51,071 nt of DNA from Methanocorpusculum sp. MCE. GTDB lineage: Archaea > Halobacteriota > Methanomicrobia > Methanomicrobiales > Methanocorpusculaceae. Shown piece after piece: positions 31,660-39,360 of this stretch (within the stretch, counting starts at the first letter, position 1; every line of letters begins with the position of its first letter). Location: NCBI GenBank assembly GCA_003315675.1, contig NIZU01000057.1:1-51071 (forward strand), in the 5' to 3' direction. Below the pieces are notes generated by a model. That model searched no databases. It worked only from the letters and a program-made list of their open reading frames with translations, and was not told the origin of the DNA. The position numbers were made by a program, and so were the translations under genes.

Positions 31660-33360
31660 ATGGATTATATCATCAATAACGCCTATGTGGTAGATCCGAT
31701 CAATAAAATATCCGGCGAGATCAGGGACATCTTCGTCTCAAACGGCAGAATCACCGATGAGGAGCCCAAAGGAGCCGAAGTCATCGATGCCGGCGGGTGT
31801 CTGACCCTTCCGGGAGGAATAGATTCCCACACGCATATCTGCGGAACGAAGGTGAACTTCGGCAGGTACATGAGCCCCGAGGATATGCGGTCGGGAAGGG
31901 CTCCCGGGAGAAAAGGAATGCGTGCAGTGTCCGGATACAGTATCCCTACAACGTATGGAAACAGTTATCGGTATGCGCTTATGGGGTATACAACGCTCAC
32001 GGAAGGAGCAATGGCTCCGCTTGAAGCCCGGCATACCCATGAGGAGTTCAAACACACGCCTCTCCAGGATGGTCTTATCCTCACCCTCTTCGACGGCGAC
32101 TGGGGAGTCATGCGTGCCGTGGCCTCCGGCGACATCAAGCGGGCGGCCGCGCTTATCGCCTGGCGGCTCGATGCCGTGAAAGGCTACGGGGTAAAACTGA
32201 CCAATCCTCTTGGCGCCGAGATGTGGAGCTGGGGAAAGAATGTGGAATGCATCAGAAAGCCCATCCCCGAGTTCGACATCAGCCCTGCCGAGTATATCAA
32301 AGGAGTGATCGAGGCGAACGAGATGCTTGGTCTTCCGCATTCCGTGCATCTTCACTGCAATAATCTGGGAAAGCCGGGGAACTATACCTGCACGATCGGA
32401 ACGATGGGGCTTGTTCCCGATCTGAACAAGAAACGGCAGACCTGCTATCTCACGCACGTTCAGTTCCACTCATACGGCGGAACCGGCTGGAACGATTTCT
32501 GTTCGAAGTCGGAACCGGTTGCGAACATGGTGAACCTGTGTCCCCAGATCACCATCGACATGGGGCAGGTGATGTTTGGGCGGACCACGACCATGACGGC
32601 CGACGGTCCGATGGAGTTCAATCTGTATCGTCTCCATCAGGACAAATGGAGTAATCATGATGTCGAACTGGAAACCGCGTCAGGTGTTATCCCGGTGATC
32701 TACCGGCGCAAGAATCTGGTGAACAGCATCATGTGGTCTATCGGCCTTGAACTGGCTCTGCAGGTGAAAAATCCCTGGCAGTGTCTCCTGACGACAGACA
32801 ACCCCAACGGTGCTCCGTTCGTCAAGTATCCCGAGATCATCGGTCTCCTCATGAGCAAGGAGTATCGTGACCGCGAGTTTGCTACCGTCCATGCAAAGAC
32901 CTCAAGCCGTGTTATTCTCCCGTCGCTTGACCGGGAGCTGACGTTTGACGAGATCGCCGTAATGACGCGGGCCGGTCAGGCGCGTGCTCTGGGTCTTATT
33001 GAAAGAGGAAAAGGTCATCTTGGTCCCGGCGCCGAGGCCGATATCGCGGTTTATCCGATCAAACCTGAAAAAATCGATCCGTCCAGACAGTATGCAGAGA
33101 TCATCCGGAGTTTTGCCCAGACGAAGTATACCATGAAGCTTGGCGTGATGATCTCGAAGGATGATCAGATCCTTGCGGATAATCAGAACCGCACATTCTG
33201 GTGCAGCCCGCAGGTTCCAAAGGAATACGATATGTGGAAAGATCCTGATCTGATCCGGACCTTTGACCGGTATTACACGATCAGAATGGAAAATTATGCC
33301 GTTGATGAGGATTATTATCTCACGAAGAGTATGAAAATCGAAACGGAGACGATGTTATGA
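31660..33360 (+). CDS. fwdA: Formylmethanofuran dehydrogenase subunit A
   Basis: A 566-residue subunit of the enzyme that reduces CO2 to formylmethanofuran. FwdA is an amidohydrolase-fold protein with a binuclear metal site that condenses formate, made in FwdB, with methanofuran. GGIDSHTHICG supplies the HxH metal ligands and the N-terminal NNAYVVDPINKISG strand is typical. VKLTNPLGAEMW contains a Lys in the region of the bridging carboxylated Lys, HSVHLHCNNLGKPGNY follows with further ligands, and TTDNPNGAPFVKYPEI holds the catalytic-type Asp. It starts immediately after the ferredoxin stop and overlaps fwdC by 4 bp. Confidence 0.96.
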   Translation: MDYIINNAYVVDPINKISGEIRDIFVSNGRITDEEPKGAEVIDAGGCLTLPGGIDSHTHICGTKVNFGRYMSPEDMRSGRAPGRKGMRAVSGYSIPTTYGNSYRYALMGYTTLTEGAMAPLEARHTHEEFKHTPLQDGLILTLFDGDWGVMRAVASGDIKRAAALIAWRLDAVKGYGVKLTNPLGAEMWSWGKNVECIRKPIPEFDISPAEYIKGVIEANEMLGLPHSVHLHCNNLGKPGNYTCTIGTMGLVPDLNKKRQTCYLTHVQFHSYGGTGWNDFCSKSEPVANMVNLCPQITIDMGQVMFGRTTTMTADGPMEFNLYRLHQDKWSNHDVELETASGVIPVIYRRKNLVNSIMWSIGLELALQVKNPWQCLLTTDNPNGAPFVKYPEIIGLLMSKEYRDREFATVHAKTSSRVILPSLDRELTFDEIAVMTRAGQARALGLIERGKGHLGPGAEADIAVYPIKPEKIDPSRQYAEIIRSFAQTKYTMKLGVMISKDDQILADNQNRTFWCSPQVPKEYDMWKDPDLIRTFDRYYTIRMENYAVDEDYYLTKSMKIETETML

Positions 33361-34127
33361 GGCGCGTCACGCTTATCCTACGTGATGATGTCGATCCGTA
33401 TCTTCCGATCGAAGCCGAAGCAATATCCCCGGAGATCTTTTCAAAAAAGATTGATGTTTCAGTTTACGTTGGAAATGAGCGAAAGCGCATCACGGATGTT
33501 TTTGATATCAGGGTCGACGGCGAGGCAGCAGGTCCCGCGGCAACCGAGATCGTTCTCGTCGGCGACTGTCATCAGGTAAAACGGGTCGGAGAGTACATGA
33601 CCAACGGGAAGATCATTGTCGAGGGGAATGTCGGAATGCACTGCGGCGACTTCATGACCGGCGGCACCATCGAGATCGAGGGGAATGCCGGAGACTGGCT
33701 TGGCCGCGAGATGTTTGGCGGCAGCATCATCTGTCATGGAAATGCCGGCAACTACTGCGGCTCAGGATACCGCGGAGGGAGAAAAGGTGTCCGCGGCGGC
33801 GAGATACTTGTAGAAGGCAATGTCGGGGATTACTGCGCCGAGTGTCTGTTCGGAGGGCTGGTCCATGTAAAAGGGAATGCCGGCATTCACGCGGGCAGTA
33901 ACATGAAAGGAGGAAAACTGCTGATCGAAGGAGACAGTCTGATGCCCTGCGGAGATATGTTCGCCGGAGATGCTGCGGTGTACGGGCATGTGACCGATTT
34001 TCTGCCGACCTTTAAGGAAACAGGAACGATCATCGAAGAAGGTCATCATCTCACGGTTTTTCGGGGCGATCTTGCCCACAGAAATGCAAAAGGCACGCTT
34101 CGGGTCGGGTCATTTGACCGGATCTAA
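33357..34127 (+). CDS. fwdC: Formylmethanofuran dehydrogenase subunit C
   Basis: A 256-residue protein forming the right-handed beta-helix of the GltS C-terminal type that holds the Fwd complex together. The glycine-rich repeats are plain: GKIIVEGNVGMHCGDFMTGG, GTIEIEGNAGDWLGREMFGG, GSIICHGNAGNYCGSGYRGG and GEILVEGNVGDYCAECLFGG. It is the last gene of the eha-fwd run and converges on modC, with a small hairpin and T tract between them. Confidence 0.95.
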   Translation: MRRVTLILRDDVDPYLPIEAEAISPEIFSKKIDVSVYVGNERKRITDVFDIRVDGEAAGPAATEIVLVGDCHQVKRVGEYMTNGKIIVEGNVGMHCGDFMTGGTIEIEGNAGDWLGREMFGGSIICHGNAGNYCGSGYRGGRKGVRGGEILVEGNVGDYCAECLFGGLVHVKGNAGIHAGSNMKGGKLLIEGDSLMPCGDMFAGDAAVYGHVTDFLPTFKETGTIIEEGHHLTVFRGDLAHRNAKGTLRVGSFDRI

Positions 34128-34142
34128 GCATCTTTTTTATGC
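34128..34142. terminator. Hairpin/T-tract between convergent fwdC and modC
   Basis: GCAT (34128-34131) and ATGC (34139-34142) flank a T6 tract. With only 9 bp between the stops, this compact element, followed by AAATA, is the likely end point of the eha-fwd transcript. Confidence 0.4.
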
Positions 34143-35192
34143 AAATATGTGAACTGCCGTTGCTTTGAATGTAACAACAACGACATCGCCTTTTTTCAGG
34201 GAAAGTCTCTCGACCGACTGAGGGGTGAGCGCGGCTGCAAGAGGGATCCCCACATCAACAAAGACCAGCATCTCCAGGCCGCTTGGACGAATATCGGTGA
34301 TCGTTCCCTGGAACGAGTTGACGGCGAACGATGTTAATTTTTCCCGCGAGATGATCAGTTCTTCCGGGCGGATCTCCACATTCACCACACCGGATAATGT
34401 GGTCACTACTCTGAAGTAGATATCTCCGATCTTTACGCAGACCTTTCCGGATGTTCCAATACGGATCTCACCGCGGTACAGATTCGGATTCTCCGATACC
34501 GAAAATCCATACGTCGGATCATGAATGATCTCCTCGGGCGTTCCCGCAGCGATGATCGTGCCGCGTTTGATCACCGATACGCGGTCAGCGATCGAAATGG
34601 CGTCCATGATCGAGTGGGTTACGAGAATACAGGGGATATTTTCCGCCCTGATCATGGAGGCGAGTTCACGCCGCATATTCTCCTGGGTTTTCACATCGAG
34701 TGCGGCGAGCGGTTCGTCAAGGAGGAGAAGCGCATGCCTTGGAGCGAGCGAGCGTGCAAGGGCCGTTCTCTGACGCTGACCGCCGGATAACCGCGTCACC
34801 GGTTCGTCGGCTATCTGTTCAAGCCCCCATCGGGCGATGAGCTCATTGGTTCGTGCCTGAATCTCCTCTTTAGGTCTCTTTCTCACTACAAGGCCGTATG
34901 CAATGTTTTCCCTCACGGTCATGTGCGGGAACAGCGCATAATTCTGGAACATGTAACTGATGTTCCGCATTTCCGGATCTATATGCAGGCGGACCGCGGA
35001 GTCACAGAGGACCTGGCCGTTCAGAATTATTCTGCCTGATTCCGGTTTCATAAGGCCGGAGAGGATCTTCAGTGTGGTCGATTTCCCGGATCCGTTCTCT
35101 CCGATAAGCACGAGGGTTTCCCCTGACTGAACGGTCAGATCGACATTCATCGTAAAATCTCTGAGCTTCAGGGTGAATGCTGCTTCAAGCAT
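34137..35192 (-). CDS. modC: Molybdate/tungstate ABC transporter ATPase
   Basis: A 351-residue ATPase with Walker A GENGSGKSTT, Q-loop YMFQNYALFPHMT, signature RLSGGQRQRTALARSL, Walker B LLLLDEPLAALD and switch His VTHSIMDA, followed by a TOBE domain (from NVEIRPEELIIS to the end), the ModC/WtpC layout in which the C-terminal domain can sense the oxyanion. The frame opens at 35213, but the ATG at 35192 is preceded by GGAGAAG at good spacing and overlaps the permease stop by 8 bp. It supplies the metal of formylmethanofuran dehydrogenase, encoded on both sides. Confidence 0.9.
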   Translation of the reverse strand: MLEAAFTLKLRDFTMNVDLTVQSGETLVLIGENGSGKSTTLKILSGLMKPESGRIILNGQVLCDSAVRLHIDPEMRNISYMFQNYALFPHMTVRENIAYGLVVRKRPKEEIQARTNELIARWGLEQIADEPVTRLSGGQRQRTALARSLAPRHALLLLDEPLAALDVKTQENMRRELASMIRAENIPCILVTHSIMDAISIADRVSVIKRGTIIAAGTPEEIIHDPTYGFSVSENPNLYRGEIRIGTSGKVCVKIGDIYFRVVTTLSGVVNVEIRPEELIISREKLTSFAVNSFQGTITDIRPSGLEMLVFVDVGIPLAAALTPQSVERLSLKKGDVVVVTFKATAVHIFA

Positions 35193-36006
35193 ATTTTTTC
35201 TTCTCCCGTGCACCCAGGTATTTTACGATCAGTATGATGCCCAACGAAAAAATCACGAGTAATATTGCCAATGCTATGGAAACCGAGAGGTCGCTTTGCA
35301 GTTCGCTGTATATTGCAAGCGGCATGGTCTGGGTTTTTCCCGGCAGATTCCCGGCAAACATCATTGTGGCGCCGAATTCTCCTAGAGCCCGTGCAAAAGT
35401 CATGATGATTCCTGACAAAAGTGAACCGAGAGCCAGAGGCAGGGTGACTTTAAAGAGCGTTTTCAAAGGCCCTGCTCCAAGCGTTCTGGATGCATATTCA
35501 TATTCAACATCGATCGCTTCGAAACTGGAGCGTGCCTGCCGAAGATAAAACGGCGAGGCAACAAATATCTGGGCAAGGACAACTGCCGTGGTTGTGAATG
35601 CGATCTTTATCCCGAAAATCGAAAAATACTGCCCTAACAGACCGTTCGCTCCGAATGCCATAAGGAGAGCGAGAGCGGCGACTGTGGGCGGAAGAACGAT
35701 CGGGAGGTCGGTTAAGGTATCAACGATGTTTCTCCCCTTATAGGGTATTCTTGCATTGACATAGGCGAGCGGGGTGCCGAAGATGATGACGATGACCGTT
35801 GAGAGTACGGCAGTGATCGCACTTAACGTCAAAGCATTGACCGCAGCTTCGCTGGTGATTGCATACAGCAGATCTCCGACGCTGACCCGCGTAAAAAGAG
35901 ATACGAGCGGTACGGAAACAAATACGAGAAAAAGGAGTATGAGTCCCCCTGTCAGAAATTGAGTCACGATGCGGCTCAATGCGTGTGTTCTGGCAGTTGG
36001 ATTCAT
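35185..36006 (-). CDS. modB: Molybdate/tungstate ABC transporter permease
   Basis: A 273-residue permease with about six helices. The ATPase-contact EAA loop is EYEYASRTLGAGPLKTLFKV followed by TLPLALGSLL. Sequence features such as RIPYKGRNIVDTLTDLPIVL followed by PPTVAALALL, and RALGEFGATMMFAGN, are typical of ModB/WtpB/CysT-like oxyanion permeases. It lies between modA (9 bp upstream) and modC (8-bp overlap). Confidence 0.9.
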   Translation of the reverse strand: MNPTARTHALSRIVTQFLTGGLILLFLVFVSVPLVSLFTRVSVGDLLYAITSEAAVNALTLSAITAVLSTVIVIIFGTPLAYVNARIPYKGRNIVDTLTDLPIVLPPTVAALALLMAFGANGLLGQYFSIFGIKIAFTTTAVVLAQIFVASPFYLRQARSSFEAIDVEYEYASRTLGAGPLKTLFKVTLPLALGSLLSGIIMTFARALGEFGATMMFAGNLPGKTQTMPLAIYSELQSDLSVSIALAILLVIFSLGIILIVKYLGAREKKKYA

Positions 36007-36015
36007 GGTGAGGTT

Positions 36016-36807
36016 TTATGCCACCGGTACAAATCCGTAATCGGTAAGGACCGCACTGCCGGTAAGATAGGATTCGAATTTCTGGACTGCAGAGAGTTTG
36101 GTGGTTGCTTTGAGGATTCCATACGGATAACTTGCGATTACATTATATTCGTCAGGAATCTCAATTAATGTTATGTCGTTTTTGTCGTCTTTCGAGATAT
36201 CGGACATGTAAACGATCGAGGCGTCGGCTTCGCCGAGGGTCAGGTATGATTTGATTTTTGTAACTGCATCTACCTGGGTAACAACGTTTGCCATGAAGGC
36301 ATCAATATATCCCGGATGGGAGGCGTTTTCGTATTTCTGGATGATTGTTCTCGTGTACTGACCAAACGATACGGCGTCATCGCCGATAACGAGTTTGACA
36401 CCGGTTCCGGTCAGGCTGCCGAGATCGGTGATTCCTTTCGGGTTTGCTTTCTGGACTGCGATGCCGAGCTTGTTTTTAAGGAGAACTTTCTTATCGGTGA
36501 TAAGTCCTGCATCAACGACCGGATCGAAGTTCTTGTCGTTTGCCGAGATATACAAATCTGCATCCGCCCCTTCAAGGATCTGGGTCTTTAAGGTAGAACT
36601 GCCTGCAAAGTTCAGATTGACTTTGATGTTCGGGTTCTCAGCCATAAACTGATCTGCAATTTCCGTCATTGCTCCGGTCAGCGATGCTGCCACGAAGACA
36701 TTGATTTCAGTCTGTTCTGCGGGCTGACTGACACACCCTGCAATTCCGACTGTGAGAAGAACACAGAGGATGATCGAAATTCCAAGCCATAAGTTGTTAC
36801 GCTTCAT
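36016..36807 (-). CDS. modA: Molybdate/tungstate-binding lipoprotein
   Basis: A 263-residue periplasmic-type binding protein. The N-terminus is a signal peptide with lipobox VGIAGC. INVFVAASLTGAMTEIADQF and NFAGSSTLKTQILEGADADL carry the two Ser/Thr-containing loops that bind the oxyanion in ModA; GDDAVSFGQYTRTII and the C-terminal TGSAVLTDYGFVPVA are also typical. It has the bacterial ModA layout rather than the longer WtpA type, so selectivity between molybdate and tungstate cannot be told. A strong AAGGAGGAG precedes the start. Confidence 0.9.
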   Translation of the reverse strand: MKRNNLWLGISIILCVLLTVGIAGCVSQPAEQTEINVFVAASLTGAMTEIADQFMAENPNIKVNLNFAGSSTLKTQILEGADADLYISANDKNFDPVVDAGLITDKKVLLKNKLGIAVQKANPKGITDLGSLTGTGVKLVIGDDAVSFGQYTRTIIQKYENASHPGYIDAFMANVVTQVDAVTKIKSYLTLGEADASIVYMSDISKDDKNDITLIEIPDEYNVIASYPYGILKATTKLSAVQKFESYLTGSAVLTDYGFVPVA

Positions 36808-36867
36808 GAATAACTCCTCCTTATGGTTCGCAGGGAGCAGTATTAAATATTGTTCAAATCAATTAAA

Positions 36868-36884
36868 TTAGTTAAATAAACTAA
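36868..36884. promoter_or_regulatory. Inverted repeat in the modA promoter (possible operator)
   Basis: TTAGTT (36868-36873), AAATA, AACTAA (36879-36884) is a perfect 6+5+6 inverted repeat 60-77 bp upstream of modA, overlapping a TATA-like TTTATTTAA on the minus strand. It could bind a metal-responsive repressor. AT-richness makes a chance match possible. Confidence 0.35.
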
Positions 36885-36943
36885 GTTTACATAATTACCG
36901 AAGGAGTAAATCTTCATCTTAGCTGACGACTTATGATATACTA

Positions 36944-37540
36944 ATGAGAAGACCGGTTATTTCTGTTATCGGCGATGCGGCGCTGGAGCCTGGATGTGCG
37001 AAAGAACAGTTTGCATTTTCACTTGGGAGTATGCTGGTTTCCAACGGATACAGGGTGTTGTCCGGGGGACTTGGCGGCGTCATGGAAGCAGTATCACGCG
37101 GAGCCCACGCCTCTCCCTCGTACAGAGAGGGGGATGTTATCGCGGTTCTTCCGGGCAATGATCCGGCCCAGGCAAACCCGTATACGGATATCGTGATCGC
37201 GACCGGACTGGATCATGCACGAAACTTCATCGTGGCAAACACGGACGCGGTCGTCGCGGTCGGCGGGGGGTCGGGAACCCTCTCCGAACTATCGTATGCG
37301 TGGGTGATGCACCGTCTGATCATGGCCTATCGTGTCCCGGGCGTCGTAAAAAGAGAAGGAGTGTTTTCCGACTGGGGAGCTTTGATCGCGGACAATAAAA
37401 TCGATGACAAACCAAGGTATCCCGACATCCCCGACGACTGCGTGTTCGGGGTGGACACGGCGGATGACGTTATCAGGATCCTTGCAGAGCGGCTGCCGAA
37501 GTATACGAGCCGCCCCCTCCTAGCCGGAAAACGAAATTAA
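36944..37540 (+). CDS. SLOG/LOG-like Rossmann protein (molybdenum-cofactor-carrier-like family)
   Basis: A 198-residue protein of the family often annotated as TIGR00725 or lysine-decarboxylase-like. PVISVIGDAALEPGCAKEQF, VLSGGLGGVMEAVSRGAH (nucleotide-binding glycine loop), ATGLDHARNFIVANTDAVVA and VGGGSGTLSELSYAWVM are the family landmarks; the last corresponds to the GGGxGTxxE motif. Related proteins include cytokinin-activating LOG enzymes and the algal molybdenum cofactor carrier protein. Its position next to modABC and between two fwd loci favours the Moco-carrier idea, which is an inference. It is transcribed divergently from modA and converges on the ThrRS-editing-domain gene. Confidence 0.78.
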   Translation: MRRPVISVIGDAALEPGCAKEQFAFSLGSMLVSNGYRVLSGGLGGVMEAVSRGAHASPSYREGDVIAVLPGNDPAQANPYTDIVIATGLDHARNFIVANTDAVVAVGGGSGTLSELSYAWVMHRLIMAYRVPGVVKREGVFSDWGALIADNKIDDKPRYPDIPDDCVFGVDTADDVIRILAERLPKYTSRPLLAGKRN

Positions 37541-37541
37541 C

Positions 37542-38018
37542 TCAGCAGCTCTTTGTCTCACTCTGACAGCATTTACTGTTTTTTTCGCATTCTCCGCCGG
37601 CAAACGGGCAGACCGTCATTGAAAAGTCTGCCATCGGATGCCCTTTACTTTTTATTTCAAACTCCTTATACCACCCGAACGCCGCCCGTTTCGTCTCGAT
37701 CCCTTCTTCAATGAGTCGGCTCTGGATCGTTTCCAAAATCCACAGGGAAACGCCCGGACAGCCGAGATCGCTTGCAAGATGGGCGTAGGGAAAAAGCATC
37801 ACCCGTTTTGCCCCGAGGCGGGAAAGGCGGAGTCTGACGCTTTCTACCGTTGACGTGACCGTCAGTTCGGGCGACCGTTCATCCGATTTCTCGACGGTGG
37901 CAAAAAGGAGAACACAGTTCTCCATCTCATCTTCGGGCACGGGATCCGGTTCTGCGATCTTTGTTTTTGTGGTGACTTTGTACCACACGCGGTCCGTGTG
38001 GATGCCAAGGATCTTCAC
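37542..38018 (-). CDS. Freestanding archaeal threonyl-tRNA synthetase editing domain with Cys-rich tail
   Basis: The 158-residue protein closely matches the N-terminal editing domain of archaeal ThrRS, which hydrolyses Ser-tRNA(Thr) and has a D-aminoacyl-tRNA deacylase fold: MKILGIHTDRVWYKVTTKTK then IAEPDP, LGAKRVMLFPYAHLASDL, and AAFGWYKEFEIKSKGHPMAD. There is no synthetase catalytic part. After the usual domain end comes a tail with five cysteines in the last 23 residues (CPFAGGEC, KCC, final Cys). The start is GTG at 38018, overlapping the metX stop as GTGA. It could act as a trans-editing factor; the tail might bind metal. Position downstream of metY-metX is unexplained. Confidence 0.85.
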   Translation of the reverse strand: MKILGIHTDRVWYKVTTKTKIAEPDPVPEDEMENCVLLFATVEKSDERSPELTVTSTVESVRLRLSRLGAKRVMLFPYAHLASDLGCPGVSLWILETIQSRLIEEGIETKRAAFGWYKEFEIKSKGHPMADFSMTVCPFAGGECEKNSKCCQSETKSC

Positions 38019-39352
38019 TGCAGCGCCTCGGTAAGTGAAATCATTTCACTCGTGAGCATGCCAAGAACATGGCCGTCCTCATCAATCACCGGGAGAGCTG
38101 AGACGGCATGCTTTTCCATAAGCGAAGCTGCGAGACGAAGCGTGTCGGAACATCGAATCGTGATCACGTCTTTGGTCATGATCTCGGCAAGGCTTTGGAA
38201 ATCGCCGGCTACCGACTTGGCTATGTCCCAGGAGGTGACGATGCCCGAAAGCGTCAGCTCCTTTGATACGATCGGCAGATGATCGACCTCGTGTCCGATC
38301 ATCAGTTCCGCCGCCTGACGGATCGAGGAGGTTTGCATGATCACCGGCTGGTTTTTCATCATCAGATCTTCGACCGTGACCGGCGTCAGGAACTGACCGA
38401 CCATATAGTTCAGCTGGGCATTTTCCAGCAGGAATCCGTCGTGACCGTGAGGGGAGACGATCTCTGCATACCTGGCTTCTTTACCGTTTGCCGTTAAGGC
38501 AAACATGATCTCCTGCGAGAGATACGGCGGATACAGCCAGTCGGAAGAGACAGAAATGATCAGGAACTTTGCCTCCGTCTCTGCCAGACCCTCGGTCAAA
38601 CTGCCGTTTTTGGTAAGATCATAATAATCAACGGCCTTGGTGATGTAGAGATAGGAGTTTGGATCGAACCGCTCCACAAACATCTCTCCCTGATGCTGAA
38701 GATAGCTTTCCACCGAGAACTCGGTATCGAATCCGTAGCCGAAGGCCTCTGATTTCTGAAGTCTCCGCCCGAACTTGGTGTGCATGGACTCATCCGAGAG
38801 ATAGGTGATATGTGCCATCATTCTCGCAAGAGAAAGACCCTGGACTGGTTTTTCCGCAGGGGAATACTCCCCGTTGTGCCAATGCTGGTCGCTCATGATG
38901 GCCGCTCTGCCGACAGCCCCGAACGCAATGTGCATCGGGGTCGAGTAGCCGGCCGAAGCAATACAGATAACGCGGCGGACGAATGCCGGAAACTCGACGC
39001 TCCACTGCATGGCCTGCATGCCGCCCATCGAACCGCCGATCACGACATAGAGTTCTGTGATCCCGAGTTCTTCGAGAAGCCGGTGTTCGGCATGGACCAT
39101 GTCACGGATCGTTATCACCGGAAACGTGATCCCGTCCCACCAACCGGGTTTGGTATCTCCTGCATGGAAGCCTGCCGCATGTGCATCCCTGGTCAGGGGG
39201 TGACAGACGAGAATGACGTATTTGTTGTCCTTTCTTCCGTACTGTTCGTAGGCGATGATCACATCAAAAAGAGATGCTCCGCTCTCCAGATCCAGCGGGC
39301 GGCTTAAGGTGTGATAGTGCGTGGTGACTTCACCAAGTGAATCCTGTAACAT
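38015..39352 (-). CDS. metX: Homoserine O-acetyltransferase-like (MetX) fused to two CBS domains; internal deletion
   Basis: A 445-residue alpha/beta hydrolase-fold acyltransferase followed by a CBS pair (from about residue 325, DLMMKNQPVIMQTSSIRQAA and IMTKDVITIRCSDTLRLAAS), an arrangement known in archaeal MetX. The catalytic triad is present: GGSMGG (Ser108), Asp271 in SSDWLYPP, His304 in PHGHDGF. However, GWWDG (to residue 74) runs directly into FPVITIRDMV. In MetX proteins about 43 residues lie here, including the NVLGGCxGTTGPSS signature. The join is in frame (near 39130), so activity may be lost or changed. It is located 8 bp after metY and overlaps the editing-domain gene. Confidence 0.88.
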   Translation of the reverse strand: MLQDSLGEVTTHYHTLSRPLDLESGASLFDVIIAYEQYGRKDNKYVILVCHPLTRDAHAAGFHAGDTKPGWWDGITFPVITIRDMVHAEHRLLEELGITELYVVIGGSMGGMQAMQWSVEFPAFVRRVICIASAGYSTPMHIAFGAVGRAAIMSDQHWHNGEYSPAEKPVQGLSLARMMAHITYLSDESMHTKFGRRLQKSEAFGYGFDTEFSVESYLQHQGEMFVERFDPNSYLYITKAVDYYDLTKNGSLTEGLAETEAKFLIISVSSDWLYPPYLSQEIMFALTANGKEARYAEIVSPHGHDGFLLENAQLNYMVGQFLTPVTVEDLMMKNQPVIMQTSSIRQAAELMIGHEVDHLPIVSKELTLSGIVTSWDIAKSVAGDFQSLAEIMTKDVITIRCSDTLRLAASLMEKHAVSALPVIDEDGHVLGMLTSEMISLTEALQ

Positions 39353-39360
39353 GGTTCTGT

